This document shows positions 42,293 through 51,552 of a DNA stretch of 62,320 bases, piece after piece. The position numbers were made by a program, and so were the translations under genes. The stretch covers positions 1-62,320 of the forward strand of contig CAJFQZ010000023.1 of the NCBI GenBank assembly GCA_904419285.1, read 5' to 3'. Source of the stretch: Lachnospiraceae bacterium UBA1818. Lineage in GTDB: Bacteria > Bacillota > Clostridia > Lachnospirales > Lachnospiraceae. The notes under the pieces are model-generated. The model searched no databases. It had not been told where the DNA came from and worked only from the letters and a program-made list of their open reading frames with translations. The stretch's first letter is position 1; each line of letters opens with the position of its first letter.

Positions 42293-42708
42293 GTCAGCTC
42301 TTTTTGCATCCAGATATGAGGACAGTCCTCATCAAAATCCGGCTCCCCGTAAACAGAATATCCCTGCTTTTCGTAGAATGGCCTCGCCTGCTGCTGGGCG
42401 TGGAGAATCACCTTTCTTCCGCCCAGCATGCGGATCTCCGACTCTGCAGCGGCGAGCACCCGGGAGCCGAGGCTGTGCCCGCGGTATTCTTTACGTACGG
42501 CGATCCGCCCGACGATATATTCCCCCTGCGGCTGCCCCGAGAAAAAGCGGCATGTCGCGGCGGGGATATTTTCTATATATAAGACAATGTGTGAGGCAGT
42601 CTGATCCGTCTCGTCAAATTCATCATGAAATCCCTGTTCTTTCATAAAGACCTCTTCCCGGATCGTGACCGCGTCTCCGGGGAGCGTGTGATAAACTCTG
42701 ATATTCAT
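42289..42708 (-). CDS. GNAT family N-acetyltransferase
   Basis: A 139-residue acetyltransferase. EVFMKEQGFHDEFDETDQTA opens it, IGRIAVRKEYRGHSLGSRVL is the acetyl-CoA-binding motif A, and ILHAQQQARPFYEKQGYSVY is motif B. This layout is close to the ElaA/YjcF-type subgroup. The substrate is unknown. AAAGGATC precedes the start. It ends tail-to-tail with the tubby-like gene. Confidence 0.85.
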   Translation of the reverse strand: MNIRVYHTLPGDAVTIREEVFMKEQGFHDEFDETDQTASHIVLYIENIPAATCRFFSGQPQGEYIVGRIAVRKEYRGHSLGSRVLAAAESEIRMLGGRKVILHAQQQARPFYEKQGYSVYGEPDFDEDCPHIWMQKELT

Positions 42709-42889
42709 TTCTTAAGATCCTTTCGTTAGAAAATCGTTTTTATTCAGATGAGATTAACTTATCACCCTGGCGCGGCGGCGTCAAGTGTTTTGAACCGTTA
42801 CATTCCATGTCCATAAGTATGGTGCGGACAGTAGCTTCTCGACGAAGGAAATACTGATATAATATACAATAACGGGTTAGCTTTATGTA

Positions 42890-42918
42890 TTGACAAACCC
42901 TCTTGCTTCCAATAAACT
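42890..42918 (+). promoter_or_regulatory. Promoter of potABCD
   Basis: A perfect TTGACA (42890-42895), a 17-base spacer and TAAACT (42913-42918) lie 46 bases before potA. The dyad TAAC-TAG-GTTA lies just after. The remaining 42709-42889 shows no gene. Confidence 0.6.
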
Positions 42919-42963
42919 TAACTAGGTTATACTTTTAGAAGATACATGGTAAGGAGTGAGACC

Positions 42964-44403
42964 ATGAGTGAGAATATCATTGAGTTGAAAAATATCAAGA
43001 AAGTCTTCGACGATACAGTCGTTGTGGAGGACTTCAATCTGACCGTGAAAAAGGGCGAGTTCGTTACCTTTCTCGGTCCGTCCGGCTGCGGCAAGACGAC
43101 CACGCTGCGAATGATCGCCGGTTTTGAATTTCCGACCGAGGGTGAGATCCTTCTGAACGGGGAAGATATCAGCCATATCCCGCCGAACTTAAGGCCGATC
43201 AACACGGTGTTCCAGCGGTATGCGCTCTTCCCCCATCTGAACGTCTACGAGAATGTTGCGTTCGGACTGAACCTGAAGAAGCTGCCCAAGTCTGTTATTC
43301 GTGAGAAGGTCAGAAGGGTGCTGGAGGTAGTGGATCTGGAGGGATTCGAGAAGCGTAAGATATCCACCCTGTCCGGCGGGCAGCAGCAGAGGATCGCCAT
43401 TGCCCGCGCGATCGTAAATGAGCCGGATATCCTGCTCCTCGATGAGCCGTTAGGAGCGCTGGACCTGAAGATGCGCCAGGAGATGCAGCTTGAGCTGAAG
43501 TCTATGCATGAGCAGCTTGGAATCACATTTATCTATGTGACCCACGACCAGGAAGAAGCGCTGACCATGTCCGATAAGGTAGTCGTCATGTCGGACGGAA
43601 TGATCCAGCAGATCGGAACACCGGAGGAGATCTACAATGAACCGAAGAACGCCTTTGTCGCCGACTTCATCGGCGAGAGCAATATCTTCGAGGGGAGAAT
43701 GACAGCTTCCATGACAGTGGAGTTCTGTCAGACCCAGTTTCCCTGTGTGGACAATGTCCCGAAGGATACCCGGGTGGATGTGGTGGTAAGGCCGGAGGAT
43801 GTGCTGATCACCAGACCGGAGGACGGTCAGCTGAAAGGAATCGTGGATTCTGTTGTATTCAAGGGTATGTACTATGAGATCACTGCTCTGTGCGGGGAGA
43901 ATGAGATCGTGATCCAGAGCACGAGAAGTGCTCAGCCGGGCACTGAGATCGGGATGCGCATCGATCCTGACGGGATCCATGTCATGCCGGCGGGCGTCAT
44001 GATGAATGTGTTCGACGGAGTGATCACAAAGGAAGGAAGGGCGGCATTTGCCGGCGGCTCTTATGCCTGCGATCTCACCCAGCTCTATGAAGGATCCCGC
44101 AGAAGCGGCGACTGCACTGTGATCACCGCTGACGGAGAAGAGATCAGCCTGGCAGGAATGGAAGTAACCGTGGAGGTGCCTGTCAAGGCGGTCTCCATGA
44201 GCGATGAACCGAAGGAATACCGGGCTCACGGACATATCATTTCTTTCATATATAAAGGAAGCCACTATAACTATACGGTGCGTACAGAGGATGAGGAAGA
44301 CTTCGTTCTGGATGAGGATGATCTGTGGAACGAGGGCGACCATGTCAGTCTGATGATACCGGAGGACCAGATTCTATTAAAAAGAAAGCAGGGTGTGATA
44401 TGA
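42964..44403 (+). CDS. potA: Spermidine/putrescine ABC transporter ATPase PotA
   Basis: A 479-residue ATPase. Walker A is GPSGCGKTT, Q-loop VFQRYALFPHL, signature LSGGQQQR, Walker B ILLLDEPLGALD and the H-loop THDQEEAL. The usual regulatory beta-barrel (VVVRPEDVLITR) follows. A further 120 or so residues add what looks like a second barrel (RAHGHIISFIYKGSHYNY, WNEGDHVSLMIPEDQI), making it about 100 residues longer than common PotA proteins. The ATG at 42964 has AAGGAGTGAG upstream. It energises polyamine import with the next three genes. Confidence 0.9.
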   Translation: MSENIIELKNIKKVFDDTVVVEDFNLTVKKGEFVTFLGPSGCGKTTTLRMIAGFEFPTEGEILLNGEDISHIPPNLRPINTVFQRYALFPHLNVYENVAFGLNLKKLPKSVIREKVRRVLEVVDLEGFEKRKISTLSGGQQQRIAIARAIVNEPDILLLDEPLGALDLKMRQEMQLELKSMHEQLGITFIYVTHDQEEALTMSDKVVVMSDGMIQQIGTPEEIYNEPKNAFVADFIGESNIFEGRMTASMTVEFCQTQFPCVDNVPKDTRVDVVVRPEDVLITRPEDGQLKGIVDSVVFKGMYYEITALCGENEIVIQSTRSAQPGTEIGMRIDPDGIHVMPAGVMMNVFDGVITKEGRAAFAGGSYACDLTQLYEGSRRSGDCTVITADGEEISLAGMEVTVEVPVKAVSMSDEPKEYRAHGHIISFIYKGSHYNYTVRTEDEEDFVLDEDDLWNEGDHVSLMIPEDQILLKRKQGVI

Positions 44404-45197
44404 TGAACATTCGATTCAGCAGGAAGCAGCTGTGCATCCCATATGCTCTGTTCCTGATCTGCTTTGTCATCCTTCCGCTTGCGGTCATCGTGTACTATGC
44501 GTTCACTGACGGGAGCGGCAGATTCACACTGGAGAACCTGCTCAGCTTCTTTACAAACGGAAATACGATCGGGACACTCTGTTACAGTCTTGTGATCGCG
44601 GCAGTCGTGACTGCAGTCTGTCTTCTGGTCGCCTATCCGGCTGCCTATGTGCTGGCGAGGAGCGGCCTGAAGCGGGGACCGGTGATCCTGATGCTCTTTA
44701 TCCTGCCGATGTGGATCAATTTTACGCTGAGGATCACAGCTCTGAAAGAGATCCTGACCGTGCTGGAGGGCAATCTGTCGCTTCACCCGTTCCTGAACAC
44801 GGTGATCGGTATGACTTATGATTATCTGCCGTTCATGATCCTGCCGCTGTACACCACACTCCTTCAGCTGGACGAGAGTCTGCTGGAGGCGGCGAGTGAT
44901 CTGGGGGCCGGTCCGGCAGCGGTCTTTATGCGCGTTACACTGCCGCTGTCCATGCCCGGCATCGTGAGCGGGGTCACGATGACGTTTCTTCCGGCGATGA
45001 CGAACTACGTTATCCTGGATATGATGTACAACAGTACCTATATCATGGGTTCCCTGATCGGAAGTTATTTCAATATTTACGACTGGAACAACGGATCCAT
45101 GATCTCACTGATCCTGTTTGCGGTGATCTGTATCATTACATTGTTTACCGGAAGAGAGGATCAGAATAATGCGGAGAACAGGGGGGCTGTGCTGTAA
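44400..45197 (+). CDS. potB: Spermidine/putrescine ABC transporter permease PotB
   Basis: A 265-residue membrane protein with six helices. FLICFVILPLAVIVYYAF is the first, and EAASDLGAGPAAVFMRVTLP is the ATPase-coupling loop. The ATG at 44400 overlaps the potA stop (ATGA), so translation is coupled. It pairs with PotC to form the channel. Confidence 0.9.
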   Translation: MMNIRFSRKQLCIPYALFLICFVILPLAVIVYYAFTDGSGRFTLENLLSFFTNGNTIGTLCYSLVIAAVVTAVCLLVAYPAAYVLARSGLKRGPVILMLFILPMWINFTLRITALKEILTVLEGNLSLHPFLNTVIGMTYDYLPFMILPLYTTLLQLDESLLEAASDLGAGPAAVFMRVTLPLSMPGIVSGVTMTFLPAMTNYVILDMMYNSTYIMGSLIGSYFNIYDWNNGSMISLILFAVICIITLFTGREDQNNAENRGAVL

Positions 45198-46021
45198 TGA
45201 AAAAGATAGTTTCTTATTCCTGGCTTGCCCTTGTGGCGCTGTTTATGTATGTGCCGGTACTGATCCTGGCATTTTACAGCTTTACAGATTCAACGACGAT
45301 CGGAGCTGTCAGGGGATTTTCCCTGCACAATTACGTGACGCTGTTCACGACAGAAGAACTCAGGAACATGATCATCGGGACAGTGCTTCTCGCGCTGGGC
45401 GCGGCCCTGATCGCGTCGATCCTGGGAACGGCTGGGGCTGTCGGAGTCTTCTATTCCAGACCGGCCGTGAGAACGGCTGTGGAGACGGCGAATCAGGTGC
45501 CGGTAGTTAATGCCGACGTTGTGACGGCGTTTTCCATATGCATCCTGCTCATTGTCGTGTTCGGGATCGAGAAGAATACATTTGTTCCGCTGGTGATCGG
45601 ACATGTAGTGCTCTGTGCGCCGTTCGTATATCTTGCGGTCATGCCGAGACTTAAGCAGATGGACAGCGGGCTTTATGAGGCGGCGCTGGATCTGGGGGCG
45701 ACACCCTTCCAGGCGCTGTATAAGATCGTGCTCCCGCAGATCGTTCCGGGGATCGTCTCCGGATTTATGCTCTCGGTCACGCTGTCCCTGGATGACTATT
45801 TCATTTCGACTTACACGAAGCCGGCAACATTCGATACGATCAGCACTTATGTGGTAAATGCCACAAGAGGCGCTCAGACAGAGATCAAGACTGCGCTGTG
45901 GGCGCTGTCCACGGTGATCTTTCTTGTCGTGATCCTTGTGGTGGTCCTCATGAACCTGGCGTCATCGAAGACGGCAAAAAGGCAGGAGGTGAATGCGTAT
46001 GACAGCAGAGAAAAAGACTGA
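45197..46021 (+). CDS. potC: Spermidine/putrescine ABC transporter permease PotC
   Basis: A 274-residue membrane protein. MKKIVSYSWLALVALFMYVP opens it, LILAFYSFTDS follows, and EAALDLGATPFQALYKIVLP is the coupling loop; LDDYFISTYTKP is typical of PotC. The start shares one base with the potB stop (TAATG). The potD gene starts inside its last codons. Confidence 0.9.
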   Translation: MKKIVSYSWLALVALFMYVPVLILAFYSFTDSTTIGAVRGFSLHNYVTLFTTEELRNMIIGTVLLALGAALIASILGTAGAVGVFYSRPAVRTAVETANQVPVVNADVVTAFSICILLIVVFGIEKNTFVPLVIGHVVLCAPFVYLAVMPRLKQMDSGLYEAALDLGATPFQALYKIVLPQIVPGIVSGFMLSVTLSLDDYFISTYTKPATFDTISTYVVNATRGAQTEIKTALWALSTVIFLVVILVVVLMNLASSKTAKRQEVNAYDSREKD

Positions 46022-47600
46022 TCAGCTCTCCTGCGGAAAAGGCGGAAGACGTCACAGAAGACTCCGGCTTCTTGCCGGGACTGCGGCGCTTCTGGCAGTC
46101 TCCGCATCCTGTCTGCAGGGCGGAGTGCTCAGAGTATCAGCGGCTCCGGCTTCCGGACAGACGGATGAGAGCAGCGGAAAGGTTACGCTTAGGATCGCCA
46201 ACTGGGAAGAGTACATTGATGAGGGAGACTGGGACGAGGAGGAAGCGATCGATCTGGATGACCGGGAAGGCACGGTGATCCTTGGTGAGAACTCGATGGT
46301 GGAGGATTTTGAAGAGTGGTACAGGGAAACATATGGCATAGAGGTAGATGTGGAGTATTCTACTTTCGGCACCAACGAGGATCTCTATAATCAGCTCACT
46401 CTTGGAAATGACTTTGACCTTGTCTGTCCCTCTGAGTATATGTTCATGAAGCTGATCGCCGAGGATCGGCTCCAGCCCCTGTCAGAGGAGTTCTTTGACA
46501 CAGAGAATGAGAAAAATTACTATGTCCGGGGCGTCTCGGATTATATAAGAAATATATTTGATACAAATACCATTCACGGTGAGCCGTGGAGTAAATATGC
46601 CGCCGGGTACATGTGGGGAACAACAGGCATCGTCTACAATCCGGAAGAGATTTCCAAAGAGGATGCTTCCCACTGGTTGATCCTGGCGGATCCGCGCTAT
46701 AAGGGTCAGGTGACGATCAAGGACAATGTCCGGGACAGCTACTTTGCCGCTCTGGGGATCCTGAACGAAGAAGAACTTCTGCAGCCGGATTTCATCAATT
46801 CACCGGACCGCCTGGAGCGGATCGCCGAGCTGATGAATCGGACGGACGAGGATACAGTGAACGCTGCTGAAGAGATCCTCAAGCAGATGAAAGAGAACGC
46901 CTACTCCTTTGAATCCGACAGCGGCAAGGCGGATATGGTGACCGGCAAAGTGCTGGCGAATTATCAGTGGTCCGGAGATGCGGTCTATACGCTGGATCAG
47001 GCGGAGATCGATGACTACTATCTCGCCTATGCGGTGCCGGAGGAGTGTACGAACGTCTGGTTTGACGGCTGGGTCATGCTGAAAGACGGCATCGGCGGCG
47101 ATGCGGCGAAACAGCAGGCCGCAGAAGCGTTCATCAACTTTATGTCGCGGCCGGATAACGTAGTTCGCAATATGTATTACATCGGATATACTTCGGTCAT
47201 TGCGGGCGGAGACAGCGATATCATCTACGCCTATGCAGACTGGTGCTACGGCGCGGAGGACAGCGCAGAAGATACAATAGAGTATCCTGTGGGATTCTTC
47301 TTCAGCGGAGACAATTCCGATCCGGACTATGTGATCACAGCCGAGGCTGATCAGGCAGACCGGCAGCTCTATGCACAGTATCCGCCGCAGGACGTCCTGG
47401 AGAGAGCTGTGGTCATGCAGTACTTTGACCAGGAGAATAACCAGAGGATCAATCAGATGTGGGTGAATGTCCGGTGCTTCAACCTGGCGTCTCTCACCTG
47501 GCAGGATTGGGCGAAGATCGGGGCCGGCGTGATCGTGGTGATCGCTGCCGTGTTGATCTTCCTCAAGAGGGATGATATCTTCCGCAGACGGGAGCGGTGA
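45999..47600 (+). CDS. potD: Spermidine/putrescine-binding protein PotD with a C-terminal membrane anchor
   Basis: A 533-residue exported protein. A basic N-terminus (RRHRRLRLLAGTAALLAVSA) and a VSAAP site form the signal. The binding domain has LRIANWEEYIDEGDWDEEEA, FGTNEDLYNQLTLGNDFDLV and VWFDGWVMLKDG. At the C-terminus WAKIGAGVIVVIAAVLIFLK followed by RDD and Arg residues predicts a membrane anchor instead of a lipid anchor. AGGAGG at 45984-45989 fits the ATG at 45999; the ATG at 45993 is only 3 bases from it. Confidence 0.88.
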   Translation: MTAEKKTDQLSCGKGGRRHRRLRLLAGTAALLAVSASCLQGGVLRVSAAPASGQTDESSGKVTLRIANWEEYIDEGDWDEEEAIDLDDREGTVILGENSMVEDFEEWYRETYGIEVDVEYSTFGTNEDLYNQLTLGNDFDLVCPSEYMFMKLIAEDRLQPLSEEFFDTENEKNYYVRGVSDYIRNIFDTNTIHGEPWSKYAAGYMWGTTGIVYNPEEISKEDASHWLILADPRYKGQVTIKDNVRDSYFAALGILNEEELLQPDFINSPDRLERIAELMNRTDEDTVNAAEEILKQMKENAYSFESDSGKADMVTGKVLANYQWSGDAVYTLDQAEIDDYYLAYAVPEECTNVWFDGWVMLKDGIGGDAAKQQAAEAFINFMSRPDNVVRNMYYIGYTSVIAGGDSDIIYAYADWCYGAEDSAEDTIEYPVGFFFSGDNSDPDYVITAEADQADRQLYAQYPPQDVLERAVVMQYFDQENNQRINQMWVNVRCFNLASLTWQDWAKIGAGVIVVIAAVLIFLKRDDIFRRRER

Positions 47601-47651
47601 GAAAAAACAGACATTTCCGGGGTTCAGATGAGAACTGAAACGAGAAGAATG

Positions 47652-47700
47652 AAAAGAGGCCGGCAGACTTCCTTGCTTTGGAAGCCTGCCGGCCTCTTTT
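47652..47700. terminator. Bidirectional terminator between potD and the exporter
   Basis: A 21-bp stem with one mismatch (AAAAGAGGCCGGCAG...CTTCC pairing with GGAAG...CTGCCGGCCTCTTTT) closes a 7-base loop. A and T tails on the two sides let it serve both converging operons. Confidence 0.9.
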
Positions 47701-47744
47701 CTGCGATGGAGCCGACTCCACAGAATGTACAGCGGAAGCTCGCA

Positions 47745-49073
47745 TCAGGTACAGTGCCGGAAGGATCTGTCCGTGATAATGCGGGCGCAGATCAGTCCGA
47801 GCGGCAGCATCATGATGATCAGCAGTGCGGAGACGAACCAGTTGGCTGATACAGACAGCGACATCTCGCCCATGTTGTAGACCGCACGGAACAGATAGAG
47901 CCCCGGTACCATGATCACGATGGAAGGAACTGTGACGGAGATCCTGGGATATCCCAGACGCTTCATCAGGAAGGAGGCAAGCAGCCCGGCTGTCAGTGCT
48001 CCGAGAAATGCAGCAACTGCTGACGGGCATCCTGCCAGGTCCACAAGCTCCAGCCGGAAGGTGTTCGCAACTGCCCCGATCACCGCAGCGGCGGATGCAA
48101 TAGCCGGCGGGCTGTTGAACATGATGGAGAATCCAAAGACTCCAACAAAGCTTGCCGCAAGCCTGAACAGCAGATGGAGCATCGGAGGGATGGATAATTC
48201 TGCAAAGTTCGCCGGATGTACTCCCAGGATGGAAGACATGATCCAGCCGGTGATCGTTGCGGCCACAACGATGATCACTGCGTAGGCAAGCCGTTCCAGT
48301 CCGGAGCGCATATCCAGCTTCGCCAGGTCAATGCCGCTGGTGATGAACGGGAAGCCGGGAATAATGAAAAGCATGGCGCAGATATATCCGGCCTCGTGGT
48401 TCCCCGGCAGCGTAAAGATCATGTCGAACAGCCGCAGCGACAGGACATACGACAGACAGGCGAGCGCCACAGAAGAGATCACGCACAGATATAAGGTAAA
48501 GTGCCGTTTGATCAGGTGACAGCGAAGGAAGTTCCCCACGCCGGCGCCGATGAATGCGCAGAGCATCTCGATCGGCCCGCCGCCCAGAAGAAAAGTGAAG
48601 GCGGAGCAGGCAAATGCCGCAGCAAGCCCGAGCTGAAACGGGGTGTACAGCCCCCGGATCTGTTCAATCTCGTCCAGCCTGTTGTGGAGCTGCTCGCCGG
48701 ACATATGTACTCCCTCTTTGGGAAAGTTCTTTACAAAACGTTCCAGCTGGTTCAGCTTGGAAGTGTTCACCCCGGTATTGTTCAGGGCGAGAGAATTCGT
48801 AAATGTCTTATGTCCGTCGAAGCAGGTGTAGACGATGGTCATCAGCCCGATGCTGGCGGTACATGTGACGCCGAGCTGCTCGGAGAGCGCGTTCATGGAG
48901 CTCCTTACCCGCCATGCTCCGGTCCCGCAGGAGAGGAGCATCAGCCCGACTCTTCCGATCAGAGCCGCCTTCACCGGAACGCTGGCCTCTGTGATCGGCT
49001 TGTCCTTGACATGGCCGGTATAGTCATGCCAGTAAATGTTCATGTGATTTGGGATGATATTATCTTTTACCAT
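47745..49073 (-). CDS. ThrE-type threonine/serine exporter family protein
   Basis: A 442-residue membrane protein combining the two ThrE parts. First comes a DUF1212-like part (LLSCGTGAWRVRSSMNALSE, then SIGLMTIVYTCFDGHKTFTN and five helices ending with the PGFPFITSGIDLAKLDMRSG loop). Then comes a smaller DUF3815-like part (FGFSIMFNSPPAIASAAAVI, VTVPSIVIMVPGLYLFRAVY). These usually export threonine or serine; some move other small acids. The start at 49073 has GAAAGGAA upstream. Confidence 0.82.
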   Translation of the reverse strand: MVKDNIIPNHMNIYWHDYTGHVKDKPITEASVPVKAALIGRVGLMLLSCGTGAWRVRSSMNALSEQLGVTCTASIGLMTIVYTCFDGHKTFTNSLALNNTGVNTSKLNQLERFVKNFPKEGVHMSGEQLHNRLDEIEQIRGLYTPFQLGLAAAFACSAFTFLLGGGPIEMLCAFIGAGVGNFLRCHLIKRHFTLYLCVISSVALACLSYVLSLRLFDMIFTLPGNHEAGYICAMLFIIPGFPFITSGIDLAKLDMRSGLERLAYAVIIVVAATITGWIMSSILGVHPANFAELSIPPMLHLLFRLAASFVGVFGFSIMFNSPPAIASAAAVIGAVANTFRLELVDLAGCPSAVAAFLGALTAGLLASFLMKRLGYPRISVTVPSIVIMVPGLYLFRAVYNMGEMSLSVSANWFVSALLIIMMLPLGLICARIITDRSFRHCT

Positions 49074-49349
49074 AATGATTCCTTTCGATAACATTTCCAG
49101 CTCTGCTGGATGTACTGTATCAATTATATATTTTTTTCTCATAAGAGTACAGTGGGAAATTGTTAAATAGTCAAGAAAAAGTCCTGTATCGGGACGCTGT
49201 CCGGACCGGAAAACGACATTGAAAATATTTTTTTGCCATGATACTATAATTGAGGGAAAATTTCTATATATTAGAAGATTCATCACATACTATTTACAAT
49301 AAGACAGCAGTGCCCGGAAGCGGGCTGCCGGAGAAAGGAGATGATGCAG

Positions 49350-50723
49350 ATGAGCAGGTATGATGTGATCATAATCGGAGCAGGCCCGGGAGGAATCTTT
49401 GCGGCATATGAGCTGATGAAGAAAGCGCCGGAGCTGAAGGTGGCGGTGTTTGAGGCGGGAAATCCGCTTGAGAAGAGAAAGTGCCCGATCGATGGGAAGA
49501 AGATAAAGAGCTGCATTAACTGCAGGACATGTGCGATCATGAGCGGGTTCGGCGGAGCAGGAGCGTTCTCTGACGGAAAATATAATATCACCAATGATTT
49601 CGGAGGAACACTTTACGAGTATATCGGGAAAGAGACGGCGACCAGTCTGATGCATTACGTGGATGAGATCAATGTCTCCCATGGCGGGGAAGGCACAAAA
49701 ATGTATTCCACTGCGGGCACCAGGTTCAAGAAGCTGTGCATGCAGAACAGGCTGAAGCTTCTGGATGCTTCAGTGCGGCATCTGGGAACGGATATCAACT
49801 ATGTGGTGCTGGAGAATCTGTTTAAAGAACTGAAAGATAAAGTGGAATTCCGGTTTAACTGCCATGTGGACGATCTTGAGATCACAGAGGGCGGCTATCG
49901 GGTGATCTCCGGGGACCAGGCCGATGAGTGTGGGAAATGTATCGTGTCCGTGGGAAGGAGCGGGAGCAAGTGGATGGAAAAGATCTGTGAGAGACTTGCG
50001 ATCCCCACCAAATCCAACCGAGTGGATATCGGCGTCAGGGTGGAGCTTCCGGCAGTGATCTTCTCCCACCTGACGGATGAGCTCTACGAGAGCAAGATCG
50101 TATACCGGACAGAGAAGTTCGAGGACAAGGTCAGGACCTTCTGTATGAATCCATGCGGGATCGTGGTAAATGAAAATACAAACGGGATCGTGACCGTAAA
50201 CGGGCACAGCTATGAGGATCCGGAAAAGCAGACCGAGAATACGAATTTCGCCCTTCTCGTGGAAAAGCATTTTTCCGAACCATTCAAGGACAGCAACGGG
50301 TATGGCGAGAGCATTGCACGTCTCTCCAATATGCTCGGGGGAGGAGTCCTTGTCCAGAGATTCGGAGACCTGATCCGCGGAAGGAGGAGCACGCCGGAGC
50401 GAATCGAAGAAGGATTCGTCCGTCCGACACTGTCCGCTGCGCCGGGAGACTTAAGTCTTGTACTTCCAAAGCGTATTCTGGACGGCATTATCGAGATGGT
50501 GTACGCTCTGGATAAGATCGCGCCTGGTACGGCGAACGATGATACCCTCCTCTACGGTGTGGAGGTGAAGTTCTACAATATGGAAGTGAAGCTGGACGAG
50601 CATCTGGAGACCATTCACAAAGGGCTGTATGTGATCGGGGACGGCAGCGGAGTGACCCATTCACTCTCCCATGCCTCGGCCAGCGGGATCTACGTCGCCA
50701 GAGAGATTGCAGAAAATGAATAA
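49350..50723 (+). CDS. NAD(P)/FAD-dependent oxidoreductase
   Basis: A 457-residue flavoprotein. YDVIIIGAGPGGIFAAYELM is the FAD-binding Rossmann motif, and KGLYVIGDGSGVTHSLSHAS is the C-terminal FAD motif. KRKCPIDGKKIKSCINCRTC holds several cysteines, then IMSGFGGAGAFSDGKYN. This layout belongs to a family of putative dehydrogenases in anaerobes with unknown substrate. The ATG at 49350 lies 9 bases after AAAGGAG; the ATGs at 49341 and 49344 are too close to it. Confidence 0.85.
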   Translation: MSRYDVIIIGAGPGGIFAAYELMKKAPELKVAVFEAGNPLEKRKCPIDGKKIKSCINCRTCAIMSGFGGAGAFSDGKYNITNDFGGTLYEYIGKETATSLMHYVDEINVSHGGEGTKMYSTAGTRFKKLCMQNRLKLLDASVRHLGTDINYVVLENLFKELKDKVEFRFNCHVDDLEITEGGYRVISGDQADECGKCIVSVGRSGSKWMEKICERLAIPTKSNRVDIGVRVELPAVIFSHLTDELYESKIVYRTEKFEDKVRTFCMNPCGIVVNENTNGIVTVNGHSYEDPEKQTENTNFALLVEKHFSEPFKDSNGYGESIARLSNMLGGGVLVQRFGDLIRGRRSTPERIEEGFVRPTLSAAPGDLSLVLPKRILDGIIEMVYALDKIAPGTANDDTLLYGVEVKFYNMEVKLDEHLETIHKGLYVIGDGSGVTHSLSHASASGIYVAREIAENE

Positions 50724-50766
50724 GGGCTCCGAGAATATGATATAGATATATAGACAGATAAAAGGG

Positions 50767-50800
50767 CGCGGCAGCAGCGGAAGATTCCGGTGCTGCCGCG
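50767..50800 (+). terminator. Hairpin terminator after the FAD oxidoreductase
   Basis: CGCGGCAGCA (50767-50776) pairs perfectly with TGCTGCCGCG (50791-50800), with inner pairing CGG/CCG. The T tail is weak. Confidence 0.7.
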
Positions 50801-50836
50801 TTACTATTCACAGAAAAGACTGAGCGAATATATCTC

Positions 50837-50880
50837 TTGACAAAATGTCCGTATAGCGCTAATATTTAGTCGTAAATATT
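50837..50880 (+). promoter_or_regulatory. MarR promoter with overlapping operator
   Basis: TTGACA (50837-50842), a 17-base spacer and TAATAT (50860-50865) form the promoter. The perfect inverted repeat AATATTTA-GTCG-TAAATATT (50861-50880) overlaps the -10 box, as expected for autorepression by the MarR protein encoded 31 bases downstream. Confidence 0.75.
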
Positions 50881-50910
50881 TTAAAAATAAATTATTTAAC
50901 GAGGCGAAAG

Positions 50911-51342
50911 ATGAATTACGCACTGGATACGCTGCTGTACGGAATGCAGTTCAGGAAATTGATGGAAAAAGAAATGCAGCCGATCGAGACTGAGTACGGA
51001 CTGTACAAGATCGATGTACAGATCCTGCTCTATCTGAAGCGCGCGGGAGAGCAGAATACGTCCAAGGATATCATGCAGATGAATATGTTTACAAGAGGGC
51101 ATATCTCCCAGTCGCTGAGCCGCCTTCAGAAGAAAGGCCTGGTCAGGATGGAACAGGATCAGGAAGACAGAAGATGTACGCACAACTATCTTACAGAGGA
51201 TGCTTCTGCCGTCATCAGAAAGATCGAGAAGATCTCAAAGAAGATCAGAGAGATCATTCTCGACGGGGTGACACAGGAAGAGCAGAAGGTGTTTGCATCC
51301 GTGGCTCAGAAGATGACGCATAATATAGAGAAAGTTCTATAG
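50911..51342 (+). CDS. MarR family transcriptional regulator
   Basis: A 143-residue regulator. MNYALDTLLYGMQFRKLMEK is the dimer helix, QNTSKDIMQMNMFTRGHISQ with SLSRLQKKGLVRMEQDQEDR is the winged helix, and NYLTEDASAVIRKIEK is the wing and following helix. MarR proteins respond to small aromatic or oxidising compounds. GAGGCGAAAG precedes the start. It likely represses itself at the palindrome overlapping its promoter. It is alone between terminators. Confidence 0.85.
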   Translation: MNYALDTLLYGMQFRKLMEKEMQPIETEYGLYKIDVQILLYLKRAGEQNTSKDIMQMNMFTRGHISQSLSRLQKKGLVRMEQDQEDRRCTHNYLTEDASAVIRKIEKISKKIREIILDGVTQEEQKVFASVAQKMTHNIEKVL

Positions 51343-51357
51343 AAAGCTTTCTTTGAC

Positions 51358-51392
51358 GAAGGTGTCCCGGAGCAGATGATCCGGACACCTTC
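51358..51392 (+). terminator. Terminator after the MarR gene
   Basis: GAAGGTGTCC-CGG pairs with CCGGACACCTTC with one bulged C, followed by ATTTCT. It ends the single-gene unit. Confidence 0.75.
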
Positions 51393-51552
51393 ATTTCTGA
51401 CAAATGATTTAAAAGTAAAATATTGATGAATATAATAAAGAAAGGAGAAAAACGGATGGATCGAACAGGTTGAATTCTGTGCCGGGAAACGCGGCATACT
51501 GAGCTTGATAGAAGCGAAAAACAATGTAAAATAAGAAGGAGGCATAATATAT

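Noticed and set aside
42709-42963. Possible polyamine riboswitch before potA
   Set aside because: The region has a promoter and a short dyad, but no convincing structured leader fits between the -10 box and the start (46 bases).
43450-44343. Minus-strand open frame of 297 residues opposite potA
   Set aside because: It is a shadow of the PotA coding sequence, rich in His and Asp as expected of antisense frames.
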